Of a stretch of 64,000 nucleotides of DNA, positions 18,915-28,934 are shown one piece after another. The stretch spans positions 36,382-100,381 of the forward strand of contig NZ_JAUCRB010000004.1 in assembly GCF_030373985.1 (NCBI RefSeq), in the 5' to 3' direction. The notes beneath the pieces were generated by a model. The model was given only the letters and a program-made list of their open reading frames with translations. It was not told the origin of the DNA and did no database searches. Each line of letters starts with the position of its first letter. Position 1 is the first letter of the stretch. This DNA comes from Wolbachia pipientis. GTDB lineage: Bacteria; Pseudomonadota; Alphaproteobacteria; Rickettsiales; Anaplasmataceae. The translations under genes and the position numbers were made by a program.

Positions 18915-20930
18915 ATGAGTAATGGAAACCACTTACGCAATATTTTGATAGGGGGTGTTATAGTTTTTAGTGTACTAGAGTTTTGTTTCTATTTATCTGG
19001 TATATTATTTTATCTGTTTGTCGATGGTCCAGATGGTGTCGATTTTAAAGCAATTAATCCTAGCTTGACACCTTTCCCTCAGGCTCTTTGGCCAACAATT
19101 TTTGATCATATACAATATTGTTGGCATCATCCAGAATTATATAGCCTTGAACTCAAGATTAAATTGATTGCGTCTTCTGCACTGCCTATCATTGTTTTAA
19201 TGATTATTCTATGGAATTTGAGAGAGAGGATAATTGAGTGGCGGCCGTTTAAGAAGAAAGAATCACTCCACGGAGACTCAAAGTGGGCGTTGGAAAAAGA
19301 CATACGAAAAGCAGGGTTAAGAAGCAAAAAGGGATTATTACTTGGTAAAGATAAAAGAGGCTACTTTATTGCTGATGGATTTCAGCATGCATTGTTATTT
19401 GCACCTACAGGTTCTGGTAAAGGTGTTGGTTTTGTAATTCCTAATTTATTGTTCTGGACTGATTCAGTGATTGTACACGACATAAAATTAGAAAACTATG
19501 AAATAACAAGTGGTTGGCGAGAACGGCTAGGGCAAGAGGTATTTGTATGGAATCCAGCACAACCAGATGGAATAAGCCACTGTTATAATCCGCTACAATG
19601 GATTAGTGAAAAGCCTGGGCAGATGGTTGATGATGTGCAGAAAATAGCCAACTTAATCATGCCTGAACAAGACTTTTGGCAAAATGAAGCAAGAAGCTTG
19701 TTTGTTGGAGTGGTATTATACCTACTTGCTGCACCAGAGAAAGTTAAATCTTTTGGTGAGGTTGTACGCACGATGCGCAGTGATGACGTAGTTTATAATC
19801 TTGCTGTTGCTCTTGATACAATGGGTAAAATAATACACCCTGTGGCGTATATGAACATTGCGGCCTTTTTACAAAAAGCTGACAAAGAAAGGTCAGGTGT
19901 TGTATCAACTATGAACTCATCGCTTGAATTGTGGGCAAACCCATTAATTGATACTGCAACTGCGTCAAGTGATTTTAATATTTTAGATTTTAAAAAGAAG
20001 AAAACTACAATTTATGTTGGGTTAACTCCAGATAACTTGACCAGGTTAAGACCTTTAATGCAGGTTTTCTACCAGCAAGCAACTGAATTTTTATGTAGAA
20101 AATTACCGTTAGATGATGAGCCTTATGGCGTATTGTTTTTAATGGATGAGTTTCCAACACTTGGAAAAATGGAGCAATTTCAAACAGGTATTGCATATTT
20201 TCGTGGTTATAGAGTAAGATTATTCTTAATTGTTCAGGATACTGAGCAGCTCAAAGGAATATACGAGGAAGCAGGAATGAACTCCTTTTTATCAAACTCG
20301 ACTTATAGAATAACTTTTGCGGCAAATAACATTGAAACGGCTAATTTAATATCGCAACTTATAGGAAACAAAACTGTACGGCAAGAGTCGTTAAACAAGC
20401 CGAAATTTTTAGATTTGAATCCCGCTTCAAGGTCGTTACATATTTCTGAAACGCAGAGAGCATTGCTGCTACCTCAAGAAATTATTATGTTGCCACGTGA
20501 TGAGCAGATAATTTTAATAGAATCAACTTACCCGATTAAATCAAAGAAAATTTTGTACTATAGTGACAGCACCTTCACAAGGAAGCTACTCAAGCCAACT
20601 CGTGTACCTACACAGGAGCCATATGACCCAAATAAGATTTTTTCTTCTGCCAACAATGACAAGGTTGGCAACGAAGAGAATAATGCTATTGAAGGGCCTA
20701 ACACTGCTGATTATCCTGTTGAAGATCAAACCGAAGATGTAGTGTATGATGAATTGGAAGCCGGTGATGAACTTAAAGAGACAGATATCGACTATGAAGA
20801 TTTTGACGACAAGTTTGAAGATGAAGAAAGTGATGATGAATTTAATGAGGAAGAAGATGATGATGGGTTTGATGACGAAGATGATGAATTTGAAGATATT
20901 GACAACGAACCAAAGGATAAAGGGAAGTAA
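18915..20930 (+). CDS. virD4: type IV secretion coupling protein VirD4
   Basis: VirD4 is the inner-membrane coupling ATPase that recruits substrates to the secretion channel. The 671-residue protein has two N-terminal membrane helices (~9-36 and ~84-102), Walker A APTGSGKG (near 163-170) and Walker B LFLMDEF. The ATPase domain ends near residue 560. The last ~95 residues are a disordered tail, and its final 65 are extremely rich in Asp and Glu, with only a few hydrophobic residues. Acidic tails on coupling proteins can contact basic secretion signals, which is an inference here. It is the last intact gene of the run. The next gene, wspB, is dead. Confidence 0.95.
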   Translation: MSNGNHLRNILIGGVIVFSVLEFCFYLSGILFYLFVDGPDGVDFKAINPSLTPFPQALWPTIFDHIQYCWHHPELYSLELKIKLIASSALPIIVLMIILWNLRERIIEWRPFKKKESLHGDSKWALEKDIRKAGLRSKKGLLLGKDKRGYFIADGFQHALLFAPTGSGKGVGFVIPNLLFWTDSVIVHDIKLENYEITSGWRERLGQEVFVWNPAQPDGISHCYNPLQWISEKPGQMVDDVQKIANLIMPEQDFWQNEARSLFVGVVLYLLAAPEKVKSFGEVVRTMRSDDVVYNLAVALDTMGKIIHPVAYMNIAAFLQKADKERSGVVSTMNSSLELWANPLIDTATASSDFNILDFKKKKTTIYVGLTPDNLTRLRPLMQVFYQQATEFLCRKLPLDDEPYGVLFLMDEFPTLGKMEQFQTGIAYFRGYRVRLFLIVQDTEQLKGIYEEAGMNSFLSNSTYRITFAANNIETANLISQLIGNKTVRQESLNKPKFLDLNPASRSLHISETQRALLLPQEIIMLPRDEQIILIESTYPIKSKKILYYSDSTFTRKLLKPTRVPTQEPYDPNKIFSSANNDKVGNEENNAIEGPNTADYPVEDQTEDVVYDELEAGDELKETDIDYEDFDDKFEDEESDDEFNEEEDDDGFDDEDDEFEDIDNEPKDKGK

Positions 20931-20949
20931 AATCGAAACAGCTTGCAGC

Positions 20950-21255
20950 ACGTTTTTTACCCATAAAAACGTGACTAAAAACTACTTGACAAGCTTTGCC
21001 AGCTTCCTTACTATGAAACTGAAGCTATTTATTTATCTTCAGTCTGTGCAGATTAAACGGTAAAAAACTTAACATGTTTGGCGTGTCATGTTTAATTTTT
21101 TGCACTATGTGCACCTTATGTTTTTTACATTGTTAGCCAGTGCTGTGAATTGCGCTTATTAAGCGTAAAACATTATAAAGACGCTAATATTATAAAATAG
21201 ATAGTGAATAACTAGCTAACGGGGTTTCTTTTGCCTATTTCTTGCTCAAAAAACA
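20950..21255 (-). repeat. dispersed intergenic repeat family, copy E (reverse)
   Basis: Between virD4 and the wspB remnant lies a reverse-oriented, divergent copy of the ~300 bp repeat. Shared words read on the minus strand include GGGTAAAAAACGTG, the block around AATCTGCACAGACTGAAGATAAATAAATAG (also near 44750-44800), and CAAAAGAAACCCCGTTAGCTAG. It has no reading frame of note. It probably inserted between virD4 and wspB, genes that are adjacent in other Wolbachia. Confidence 0.6.
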
Positions 21256-21345
21256 AGTTTTGTAAGTCATTAAGCTTTTCACATTAAACCATTTTTAATT
21301 AATTAGCATTAAATAATCTATTTTAAGTTAGGGAAGTAGTAATAA

Positions 21346-22125
21346 GTAAAAAACATTGCGGTTACTGCACTTGCTTTATTATTGTCACAACAGTCTTTTG
21401 CAAGTGAAACAGAGGGGTTTTGCTTTGGTAGTGGATATCAGGTTTTTTAATAGCATAGGTTCATTGAAAGTAGAACAAAAAGCTGAGGAAGCTGGAAAGA
21501 CTAAAAATTTCACTATAGATGAGATGTATATTCCGGACATAATAAGAGGTCAAAAACCAAGTGAATACAAGGGGGACTATACACCCACCTTTTGCTGCAA
21601 ATATAGTTTGGTCGTACAGAAGAATTGGGTAACAACAGCTATAGAGTTGAACTAGAAGGGATATATGCTTCCGTAAAAGCTGATAATGTTGGTTTAGAAG
21701 GGGACCAAATGGGTATATCATACCTGAGAGACATTGGTCTAAGCGCGGACAAAAAAACTTATATGTATGCTGCTAAAGTCGATAATAACAAAATTGAAAA
21801 CGCATCTGTAATAGCCAATGCTTATTACTATTGGAAAACTATGGTTTCTCTTTTTCGCCTTATGTTGGAGCTGGAATAGGTTTAACAAAAATGAAGACGT
21901 TCGGAGAAGCATCAGTAAGACTTGCATATCAATTAAAAGCTGGTCTTGATTATTCCGTCAATGAAAATGTAAATATGCATATTGGGTATATAGACATTTT
22001 GGTGCCTTCGGGACGGATCATAAGCTGAAAGTAGATCTGTTGGGGGAAGTGAAATTAGGTGAAGGAAAAAAATCGAGACTTGACGGCAGTGTTAGAACGA
22101 ACTCACTAGCAGGAGTGAAAAAACA
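21346..22125 (+). pseudogene. wspB: Wsp-family outer-membrane protein WspB, broken
   Basis: The place directly after virD4 and the readable pieces identify wspB, a beta-barrel surface protein of the Wsp/Surface_Ag_2 family. A signal-peptide-like stretch (IAVTALALLLSQQSFASE) starts at about 21356. After a frame change at a T run near 21443 come GSLKVEQKAEEAGKTKNF and then, after a shift near 21630, YRVELEGIYASVKADN. Another shift near 21830 leads into SPYVGAGIGLTKMKT and LAYQLKAGLDYSVNE. A last one near 22005 leads into HFGAFGTDHKLKVD. No start codon is evident. With at least four frameshifts it cannot make a full-length porin. Confidence 0.85.
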
Positions 22126-22229
22126 AGAAGAGATAAATATAGGCAATACATTATATCATACATGGTATAGAGGCTGGCCTTACTTTCCATTTTGCTATTA
22201 AAGCCTAACCTTTCAAGCCCTTTGAAAAA

Positions 22230-22305
22230 CAATAGGCCTCTTGGTGTCATTTCAAAACGTGGCTGGCGTTCAAGAAGAAAAGAGTATAGACCCCAGTGCC
22301 ACGCA
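22230..22305. repeat. short palindromic repeat fragment
   Basis: The stretch with CCCCAGTGCCACGCACTAGG and ATGACGAGAG carries the same core words as the palindromic repeats elsewhere (CCAGTG, CACGC, CTGG, ATGAC). It lies between the wspB remnant and prmC and has no coding potential that I trust. Confidence 0.4.
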
Positions 22306-23163
22306 CTAGGATGACGAGAGGGTTGCATATTGCTTCACAACAATGCATCTCTTCGTTCCTGCTAAGTCATATGCGTATTCCTGAAAAGCTAGTTCGTGTG
22401 AGAGGATTATTTTGTCGATATCATTTTGGTCTTCACCTATCTCCAATATCGCAAACCCATTTTTTTTAAGGCACTTTCTCAATATTGGAAAAATACTCAA
22501 ATAACAGCTCAAACCATCAATGCCACCATCAAGGGCAATTTTTGGCTCTTTTTGTACTTCAGCTTGCAGGTCTTTTAATTTACTGCTTTTGATATATGGA
22601 GGATTGCTAATTATAAGATCAAATAGTCCTCTGCACTCTGTCCACGAGCTTGAAAATATTTTAGCTCTGCTAGATAGGTTATGCTTTTTCACGTTCTGGC
22701 AGGCAACTCTATATGCTTTTGAACTCTTCTCAAAACCAACACCAACAGCATATTGATACTCGCTAAGTACGGATATCAGTAGGCAACCTGTGCCTGTACC
22801 AAAATCTGCAATTTTTAGTTTCTGCTTTTTATTCGGGAAATATTTTAATGCTGTTGAGATTATTGTTTCACTATCTGGTCTTGGATCCAAAACATGCTGA
22901 TTGACTATAAAATTTTTACTCCAGAATTCACGTTTACCTATTATTTGTGATATTGGATACCTTTTCGCTCTTTTTTTCGTTAATTTCCAAAATAGAAGTT
23001 CTTTCTCTGTTAGCACTCGATCAGCGTGGTTCATGATTATGGATGATTTCTCCACATCAAGGACATGCTGCATAATGATTTCACAGTCCAAATACGGTGA
23101 TTCAACTTTGTGTGATGATAGTAGTTTTGATCCCTCTTGAATTAAAGCGCTGATGGTTTTCAT
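22306..23163 (-). CDS. prmC: peptide chain release factor N5-glutamine methyltransferase
   Basis: PrmC (HemK) methylates the Gln of the GGQ motif of release factors RF1 and RF2 using S-adenosylmethionine. The 285-residue protein has an N-terminal helical domain (residues 1-90), the SAM-binding motif DFGTGTGCLLIS (120-131), and the NPPY catalytic motif (187-190). The length is normal. The target RF2 is encoded at 27765-28869. The gene is flanked by repeats on both sides and has no operon partner. Confidence 0.93.
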   Translation of the reverse strand: MKTISALIQEGSKLLSSHKVESPYLDCEIIMQHVLDVEKSSIIMNHADRVLTEKELLFWKLTKKRAKRYPISQIIGKREFWSKNFIVNQHVLDPRPDSETIISTALKYFPNKKQKLKIADFGTGTGCLLISVLSEYQYAVGVGFEKSSKAYRVACQNVKKHNLSSRAKIFSSSWTECRGLFDLIISNPPYIKSSKLKDLQAEVQKEPKIALDGGIDGLSCYLSIFPILRKCLKKNGFAILEIGEDQNDIDKIILSHELAFQEYAYDLAGTKRCIVVKQYATLSSS

Positions 23164-23623
23164 TATTTCAAAAATTTGGTCTTTTCAGCCAAGAGTAGTG
23201 AGATAAGCATTGGCTTAGAATAACTGCATCAGATCCCAGTGTCAAGCACTGGCATGATACCATTTGTTGTACCAATTACCTTAACAAAAGCAAATGTTCA
23301 TACAGCTGTGTGTCGGAGCATTGGGATGACACCGTTTACTGTGTGGATTGCCTTCGAAAACAAATGCTCATACAGTTGTGTGTCACGCGCTGGGGTTGTA
23401 AAGGTCAAGTGATTCGTTGACAAAAATGTTAGTGTAAGTAGGAACGTTTTTGGAGGCGAGGAATGAGAAGAAAAAAGCGCTAGTATGACGGGAGAGGGCT
23501 TGTATTTATGAATGATAGGAGAAGTGCAAGAGAGTATTTATGATTAATTTTTTGAGTAAAGCATGTCGTTTCAAACAAATTTAATTCTTTTGTGAGACTA
23601 TACAAAACTTAGAGGGAAAGGTT
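23164..23623. repeat. cluster of palindromic repeats with a duplicated unit
   Basis: No gene is present. A unit of about 70 bp running from CACTGG(G)ATGA(C/T)AC through AAAGCAAATGTTCATACAG to TGTGTGTC is present twice in tandem (about 23230-23317 and 23318-23390), in diverged form. A third relative lies at 31445-31520. Further GCGCTGG and ATGACGGGAG words show palindromic-element debris. The last 60 bp before the ankyrin remnant contain its likely ribosome-binding site (GAGGGAAAGG). Confidence 0.6.
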
Positions 23624-25159
23624 ATGGCGATAGAAAAGGGCAGACTTTTTGAAATCATACAAAAAGTGTGTAAGAGTGAAGGTCTGAATGAGGATAATCT
23701 ACTTGAAAGAGTAATAAATGAATTAAAAGGAAAAGATGCAGGAGAACATAGCAAGTTTAGCCTTGGTTTGTATAAGATTTATCCATTTAGTATAAAAGTT
23801 TCAGAAAAAGCTATAGAAGATTAGACATTGTTACATCTTACTGCGGCATGTAACTACCTGTTGATAGTGGAGCTTCTACTGAAAAAGAAAGTAAGTGTTA
23901 ACGCTCGAGTGAAAAATGTATCTAAGGATAGTGTATTGACAGCTTTGTATATTGCTTTTGCATGGTCATCAAGACATGGTAAAGCGGTTAGTAAATGCTT
24001 ATCGAGTGAATCCTTTATTAAAAAGCTAAAATAAAACTCCAAGAGAGATGGGTGGAGAAAGTAAAGAAGCTATAGTAAAAATGTTGGAGGCAGCAGAAGA
24101 AAGTTATCGTACAAAGCCTCAAAAGAAAGCAAAAGATCTTAACATAGGGCTTCAAGATGGAAGCACCTATTATCTATTTCAGGGTAATCATATGACTCCT
24201 GCAAGTTCAGTTATGAACGAGAATAATGTGCTAAAAATGGTACAAATCCTTATTTGAAACAACACAGTGCTGCATGTAGTGATGAACAGGGCTCTTTAAA
24301 TGAAAGTATTAGCGATGAAAGTGGTCTAGGGTTAGGGCAAGAGCAAGAAGAGATGGAAGAACTTAATGTTAGATTAGAAGAATTAAATGTTCAACTATAG
24401 AATAAGCAAAAGGAGAATCAATCACTAAAACAAAAAAACAAGATCTAGAAAATAAAAACGCAACACTTAAGAGTGAATTAGAAAAAAACAAAAATCAACA
24501 TTCTAAAACAGAAGTGTTATTAAAAAAAGCGTGAGCAGAATTAAAAAGTTATGTAACTGAAGGTGTAAAGCGTCCAACAACAATAGGAAATGGAGCGGGT
24601 GTTGGTGCAGTGAACGAGGGGTGGACTCTTTTTGCATAGTACCGTTAAGATCAGCGATGTAAATGTAACAAAAGATATATTAAAAACAAGCAAAACAGAT
24701 CTTAATGCGATAGATCCAGGTGGAAAGACTATTTTACATCATGCTGCATACGATGGTCATTTAGATAAAGTAAAATATCTAGTAGAAGAGGGAGCAAATT
24801 TTGAAATAAAAGACAAAAGCGGAAAGAGTCCTTTAGATCTTGCTACTGACAAACAAAACAATGAGGTGGTAGGATTCTTGTAAGAAAAAGTCAAGAGTAA
24901 AACAGATTTAAATGAGAGTGCATTGGAAAAAACAGAGAAAAAACCACTGTTCTCAAGAATTACCTACGTAAGTCTTGTAGCCACGTCAATAGTAAGTTCT
25001 ATCCTTAGTATTGCTTCAGGATTATTTGTTCTTTCAATAATTGCAACTTCTGTGACATCTGCGTTGATAGCTGGTGGCATTGCATACACAATATTATCAA
25101 AACCCACCGCTGAATTAGAAGAAGTGGCTATTCAAGATCAACAATATGGTTGTTTGTAA
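23624..25159 (+). pseudogene. ankyrin-repeat membrane protein, broken
   Basis: An ankyrin-type gene can be read in pieces. The N-terminal domain (23624-23824, MAIEKGRLFEIIQKVC) ends in a TAG. An ankyrin-like helix pair follows (23828-24034, LLHLTAACNYLLIVELLLKK). A spacer (24048-24257), a decayed coiled-coil stretch (about 24350-24530, MEELNVRLEELN), a clear ankyrin repeat (24632-24883, GKTILHHAAYDGHLDKVKYL) and a tail with two membrane helices (24923-25159) complete it. Several stops and shifts separate the pieces. Ankyrin proteins are candidate host-interaction factors in Wolbachia. Its tail is similar to that of the remnant at 28935-30122. Confidence 0.8.
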
Positions 25160-25244
25160 AACTTAATTTGTAATAATATCTGCTTTACTCGTCCCTGGTA
25201 ATCTTGGTATAGTTACTTCAGTTAAAATCTATAAAAGTTTATAA

Positions 25245-26243
25245 ATGGCAACTTTAAGTGTAAGAGAAGCTTTATGCATAGCAATTAGAGAAGAAATGCA
25301 AAACGATACTGGTGTATTTATCATGGGTGAAGAAATTGCAGAGTATGAAGGTGCTTATAAAGTAACGAAAGGATTGCTGCAAGAATTTGGAAAGAATAGG
25401 GTAGTTGATACTCCTATTACTGAACATGGATTTGCTGGCCTTGCTGTTGGAGCAGCATTTGCTGGACTCAGACCAATCGTCGAGTTTATGACTTTTAATT
25501 TCTCTATGCAGGCTATCGATCAGATTGTGAACTCTGCAGCAAAAACAAATTATATGTCAGGTGGACAACTTGGATGTCCCATAGTATTTCGTGGACCAAA
25601 TGGAGCTGCAGCAAGAGTTGCCGCGCAACACTCTCAATGTTTTGTATCTTGGTATTCACACGTACCAGGGCTAAAAGTAATGGCACCTTATTTTGCCTCC
25701 GATTGTAGAGGCCTGCTTAAAGCTGCAATTCGCGATCCGGACCCAGTGATATTTCTAGAAAATGAGATCGCTTACGGACACGAGCATGAAGTTTCTGACT
25801 ATGAGCTATCGAATAAAGACTATCTACTTGAAATAGGCAAAGCTGCTGTTATACGGGAAGGAAAAAATGTAACTATCACTGCTTTCTCATTGAAATTAAT
25901 GGATGCTTTAAATGCAGCAGATTTACTTGCTAATGAAGGTATAGAGGCTGAAGTTATTGACCTTAGAACTTTAAGGCCACTTGACACTGAAACTATTATT
26001 AACTCTATCAAGAAGACTAATAGGTTAGTTAGCGTAGAGGAAGGTTGGCCATTTGCAGGAATAGGAGCAGAGCTTTCAGCCGTTGTTATGGAGCAGGGAT
26101 TTGACTACCTTGACGCCCCAGTTGTGCGTGTAACCGGCAAGGATGTTCCCTTACCTTATGCTGCAAACCTAGAAAGAAAAGCTTTACCACAAATGGAAGA
26201 TATAGTTGAAGCTGTGCGTCGGGTCTGCTTTAGAAAAACTTAG
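25245..26243 (+). CDS. pdhB: pyruvate dehydrogenase E1 component subunit beta
   Basis: This is the beta subunit of the thiamine-diphosphate E1 enzyme, which decarboxylates pyruvate to feed acetyl groups to E2 and the TCA cycle. The 332 residues are full length. Signatures include [17 protein letters not shown], the [17 protein letters not shown] region, the [17 protein letters not shown] loop, and the C-terminal [11 protein letters not shown]. The subunit alpha gene is not adjacent, as is usual in Rickettsiales, where the complex genes are scattered. Its 3' end overlaps the convergent mgtE stop by 4 bp. Confidence 0.95.
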   Translation: MATLSVREALCIAIREEMQNDTGVFIMGEEIAEYEGAYKVTKGLLQEFGKNRVVDTPITEHGFAGLAVGAAFAGLRPIVEFMTFNFSMQAIDQIVNSAAKTNYMSGGQLGCPIVFRGPNGAAARVAAQHSQCFVSWYSHVPGLKVMAPYFASDCRGLLKAAIRDPDPVIFLENEIAYGHEHEVSDYELSNKDYLLEIGKAAVIREGKNVTITAFSLKLMDALNAADLLANEGIEAEVIDLRTLRPLDTETIINSIKKTNRLVSVEEGWPFAGIGAELSAVVMEQGFDYLDAPVVRVTGKDVPLPYAANLERKALPQMEDIVEAVRRVCFRKT

Positions 26244-27610
26244 CTATTTAACAAAAAGATCGTGGCTAATCCGAGAAATATAAAAGCTGAAAGAATGTCG
26301 GTTGTTGCTGATGTTAGGATTGAAGAAGAAACGGCGGGGTCAGATTTTAAACGGTGAAGCATTATAGGAATGAAAGTTCCAATAAATGTTGCAATGATCG
26401 ACATTATAATCATGGAAGCCACAAAAATAATCTCCACCTTAAAACTGTGAAATCTTATTGCTAATACTACTAATGAAATGGTAGACAGAATTATCCCATT
26501 TATAAGACCTATTTGAAGCTCTTTTATAAGTATTCTGTTTGCATTTTGTTCAGTTAAATATTTTGTTGCAATTGCTCTGATGGTTAGCGTTACCGTTTGA
26601 GACCCTGCGTTTCCGCTCATTGACGCAATTATCGGCATAACTATTGGGAGTACTACAAAACTCTTTATTACATTATCGAAAAAGCCAACTACTATAGAAC
26701 ATATCGTTGCAGCTAAGAGGTTAAACAATAACCAAGGTAATCTTTGAATTATGGTTTTATGTATAGGAGCATTTATATCAGCTTTAGATGACATACCGCT
26801 TATTTTGAGCGCATCTTCTTCTGTTTCTTGTTGAACAACTTTTATTACGTCTTCAATTAAGATCACACCGATGATTTTACCACGCTTATTTACTACTGGA
26901 GCTGATAGTAGAGAATAATCTTTAAATATTCTTGCTACTTCCTCTTGGTCTACTCCAGTTTTAATGATTTTTATGTCCTGACTCATTATCTCCTTTATTG
27001 TTGTTTCTCCTGGGTGAGATATCACCTTATTTAAATTAACAGTACCTATAGGTTCTAATTTTGAGTTGATGATGAAAATCTGATGAAATATTTCTGGTAT
27101 TTTTTTATAGTTGCGTAAAAATTCTGTTAGCTTGTTTATCGTCCAATAATATGGGGCTATAACCATATTTTTATGTATTAACCTTCCTGCACTTTCTTCT
27201 GGGTATGATAACAACTCCTCTACTGTCTTTTGAGTTGCGTTGGGCAAGTAGTTAAGTATGTTTTCTATGGACTTTCTATCCAAGTCTTTGACTATGGTTA
27301 CGATATCTTCTACATCGAGGAGCATTAGTAATTTTGCCGTATTTTCTATTCCCAATGTTTCTATAATTTCTACCTGTAAATCTGGTACTACATGCACTAG
27401 AGCATCACTTAACGAATATTGGTCTAGGATGCTAACTAGTCTTTCCCTGTGATCACTGATTGAAGTGGATAAAAAATAAGCTAACTGAACGCTATCTATT
27501 GTTTTTACAATATTGTGGACGTTTTCTAGTTCCTGGTTATCAAGTGAATCGATTAAGTCATCAATAGCCTTTTTATCTAAACCATAATGAGAATTTATTT
27601 CAACGTTCAT
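26240..27610 (-). CDS. mgtE: magnesium transporter MgtE
   Basis: MgtE is a homodimeric Mg2+ channel of the inner membrane, gated by cytosolic Mg2+. The 456-residue protein shows the expected order: an N-terminal helical superhelix domain (about 1-130), two CBS domains (about 135-255, with [18 protein letters not shown]), a plug helix, and five membrane helices. The pore signature [17 protein letters not shown] is in the second helix. The length and domains are normal. It is convergent with pdhB, overlapping by 4 bp, and divergent from prfB. Confidence 0.94.
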   Translation of the reverse strand: MNVEINSHYGLDKKAIDDLIDSLDNQELENVHNIVKTIDSVQLAYFLSTSISDHRERLVSILDQYSLSDALVHVVPDLQVEIIETLGIENTAKLLMLLDVEDIVTIVKDLDRKSIENILNYLPNATQKTVEELLSYPEESAGRLIHKNMVIAPYYWTINKLTEFLRNYKKIPEIFHQIFIINSKLEPIGTVNLNKVISHPGETTIKEIMSQDIKIIKTGVDQEEVARIFKDYSLLSAPVVNKRGKIIGVILIEDVIKVVQQETEEDALKISGMSSKADINAPIHKTIIQRLPWLLFNLLAATICSIVVGFFDNVIKSFVVLPIVMPIIASMSGNAGSQTVTLTIRAIATKYLTEQNANRILIKELQIGLINGIILSTISLVVLAIRFHSFKVEIIFVASMIIMSIIATFIGTFIPIMLHRLKSDPAVSSSILTSATTDILSAFIFLGLATIFLLNS

Positions 27611-27764
27611 ATTTTTACCTTACTTCTTAATAAATATACGTACTTGATTCCTTTAAACATTAGAGTATAATAAGATTGTTTTAAATTAACTACTATATGG
27701 TTAAATTTCTGTTTTGTGTACTGTTATTGCTATTGATAGTAAATATATTAAAATCTAAAGCATA

Positions 27765-28869
27765 ATGAAAACTTATTTAGAAACTCTTGAGCATTTTCAG
27801 AACTTAGATAAAAGTATTTCTGCTATCAGGGGGTGTCTTCGACATAGAAAAATTAAAGTCACGCCTTGCAGAGCTAGAATCTCAGGCTGCAGATAATGAC
27901 TTATGGCAAGACAACCAAAAGGCACAAGAAGTTTTAAAAGAACTTTCTAAGGTTAAGAATGATGTGGAGTCATTTTTGAAGTTAGAGAGCGATTACAACG
28001 ATGCTATTAGCTTAATGAAATCTGCTATTAATGAAAATGATGAAGAATTTTTTTTTGAAGTTGAAAGTGAACTAGTAAAGCTAGAGAAATTAATCAAGCA
28101 TAAAGAAACAGAATCCTTATTTACTGGTGAAGCAGACAACAATGACTGCTTTTTAGAGATCCACTCAGGAGCTGGTGGAACAGAGAGCAACGATTGGGCT
28201 GAAATGCTCATGCGCATGTATATAAGGTGGGCAGAAATTTACCACAACTTTAAAGTTGAAATTGTGGTAAAATTAGAAGGAGAATCAGTTGGTATAAAGT
28301 CTGCAACAATAAAGATCATTGGAGAAAAGGCTTATGGATGGGCAAAAAGCGAAAATGGCGTTCACAGATTGGTTAGAATATCACCATTTGATGCAAACAG
28401 CAAACGTCATACAAGTTTTGCGAGCATAGGAGTGACACCAGTAATAGAAGATTCAATAGATGTTGCTGTGGATGAAAAGGATTTAAGGATCGACACCTAC
28501 CGTGCTTCTGGAGCAGGCGGTCAGCATGTAAACAAAACTGAGAGTGCGGTGCGCATTACGCATATTCCAACAGGTGTTATAGTTCAGTGCCAAAACAGCC
28601 GTTCCCAGCACCAGAATAAAAATGAGGCATTAAAGTTACTTAGAGGGCGTTTATATCAAATTGAATTGGAGAAAAAAGAGCAGAAAATGGCTGAGGAATA
28701 TGGCAAGAAATGCGATATAGGTTGGGGTAATCAAATTAGATCTTACGTTGTGCACCCATATCAAATGGTGAAAGATTTAAGAACTGGATATGAAGTTGGC
28801 AATATAAATTCTGTTTTTGATGGCAATATAGACTGTTTCATAGTTAGCGTGCTGACTAATAAAAATTAA
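27765..28869 (+). CDS. prfB: peptide chain release factor 2, needs +1 frameshift
   Basis: RF2 ends translation at UGA and UAA. The C-terminal part is open from 27843 to 28869 and contains the SPF tripeptide for stop reading (VRISPFDANS) and the catalytic GGQ (SGAGGQHVNK). The true N-terminus starts at ATG 27765 in another frame and joins by a +1 shift at codon 25 (CTT, 27837-27839), giving 367 residues, against 365 in E. coli RF2. Without the shift the first frame ends at TAA 27894. A start at GTG 27964 would drop about 65 residues of domain 1 and is less likely. The expected in-frame UGA is CGA here. Confidence 0.88.
27828..27843 (+). promoter_or_regulatory. prfB programmed +1 frameshift site with altered stop codon
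   Basis: The site reads AGG GGG TGT CTT CGA C. The Shine-Dalgarno-like AGGGGG and the slippery CTT are at the same spacing as in E. coli, whose site is AGG GGG TAT CTT TGA C, and the decision codon is number 26 in both. Here the UGA that normally makes the shift depend on RF2 supply is CGA (27840-27842). This site decides whether the gene can be expressed. Confidence 0.8.
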
Positions 28870-28934
28870 GTAGGGTTGACTTTTTTCTGTAGTATGTAGT
28901 AATTAAAATATTATTTAAAGTCACAGGTAGAGTG

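Noticed and set aside
20586..20951. 121-residue hydrophobic minus-strand frame over the end of virD4
   Set aside because: The hydrophobic pattern is the complement of the acidic GAT/GAA run of VirD4, so it is not a gene.
22092..22328. 78-residue minus-strand frame between wspB and prmC
   Set aside because: It is made of palindromic repeat and wspB debris and overlaps the prmC stop. No ribosome-binding site or relative is known to me.
23230..23390. Possible CRISPR-like array
   Set aside because: Only two adjacent diverged units, no regular spacers, no cas genes. They are dispersed palindromic repeats.
27964..28869. prfB as a normal gene starting at GTG 27964
   Set aside because: It would lack about 65 residues of domain 1, while a full-length start with the known frameshift layout is present upstream.
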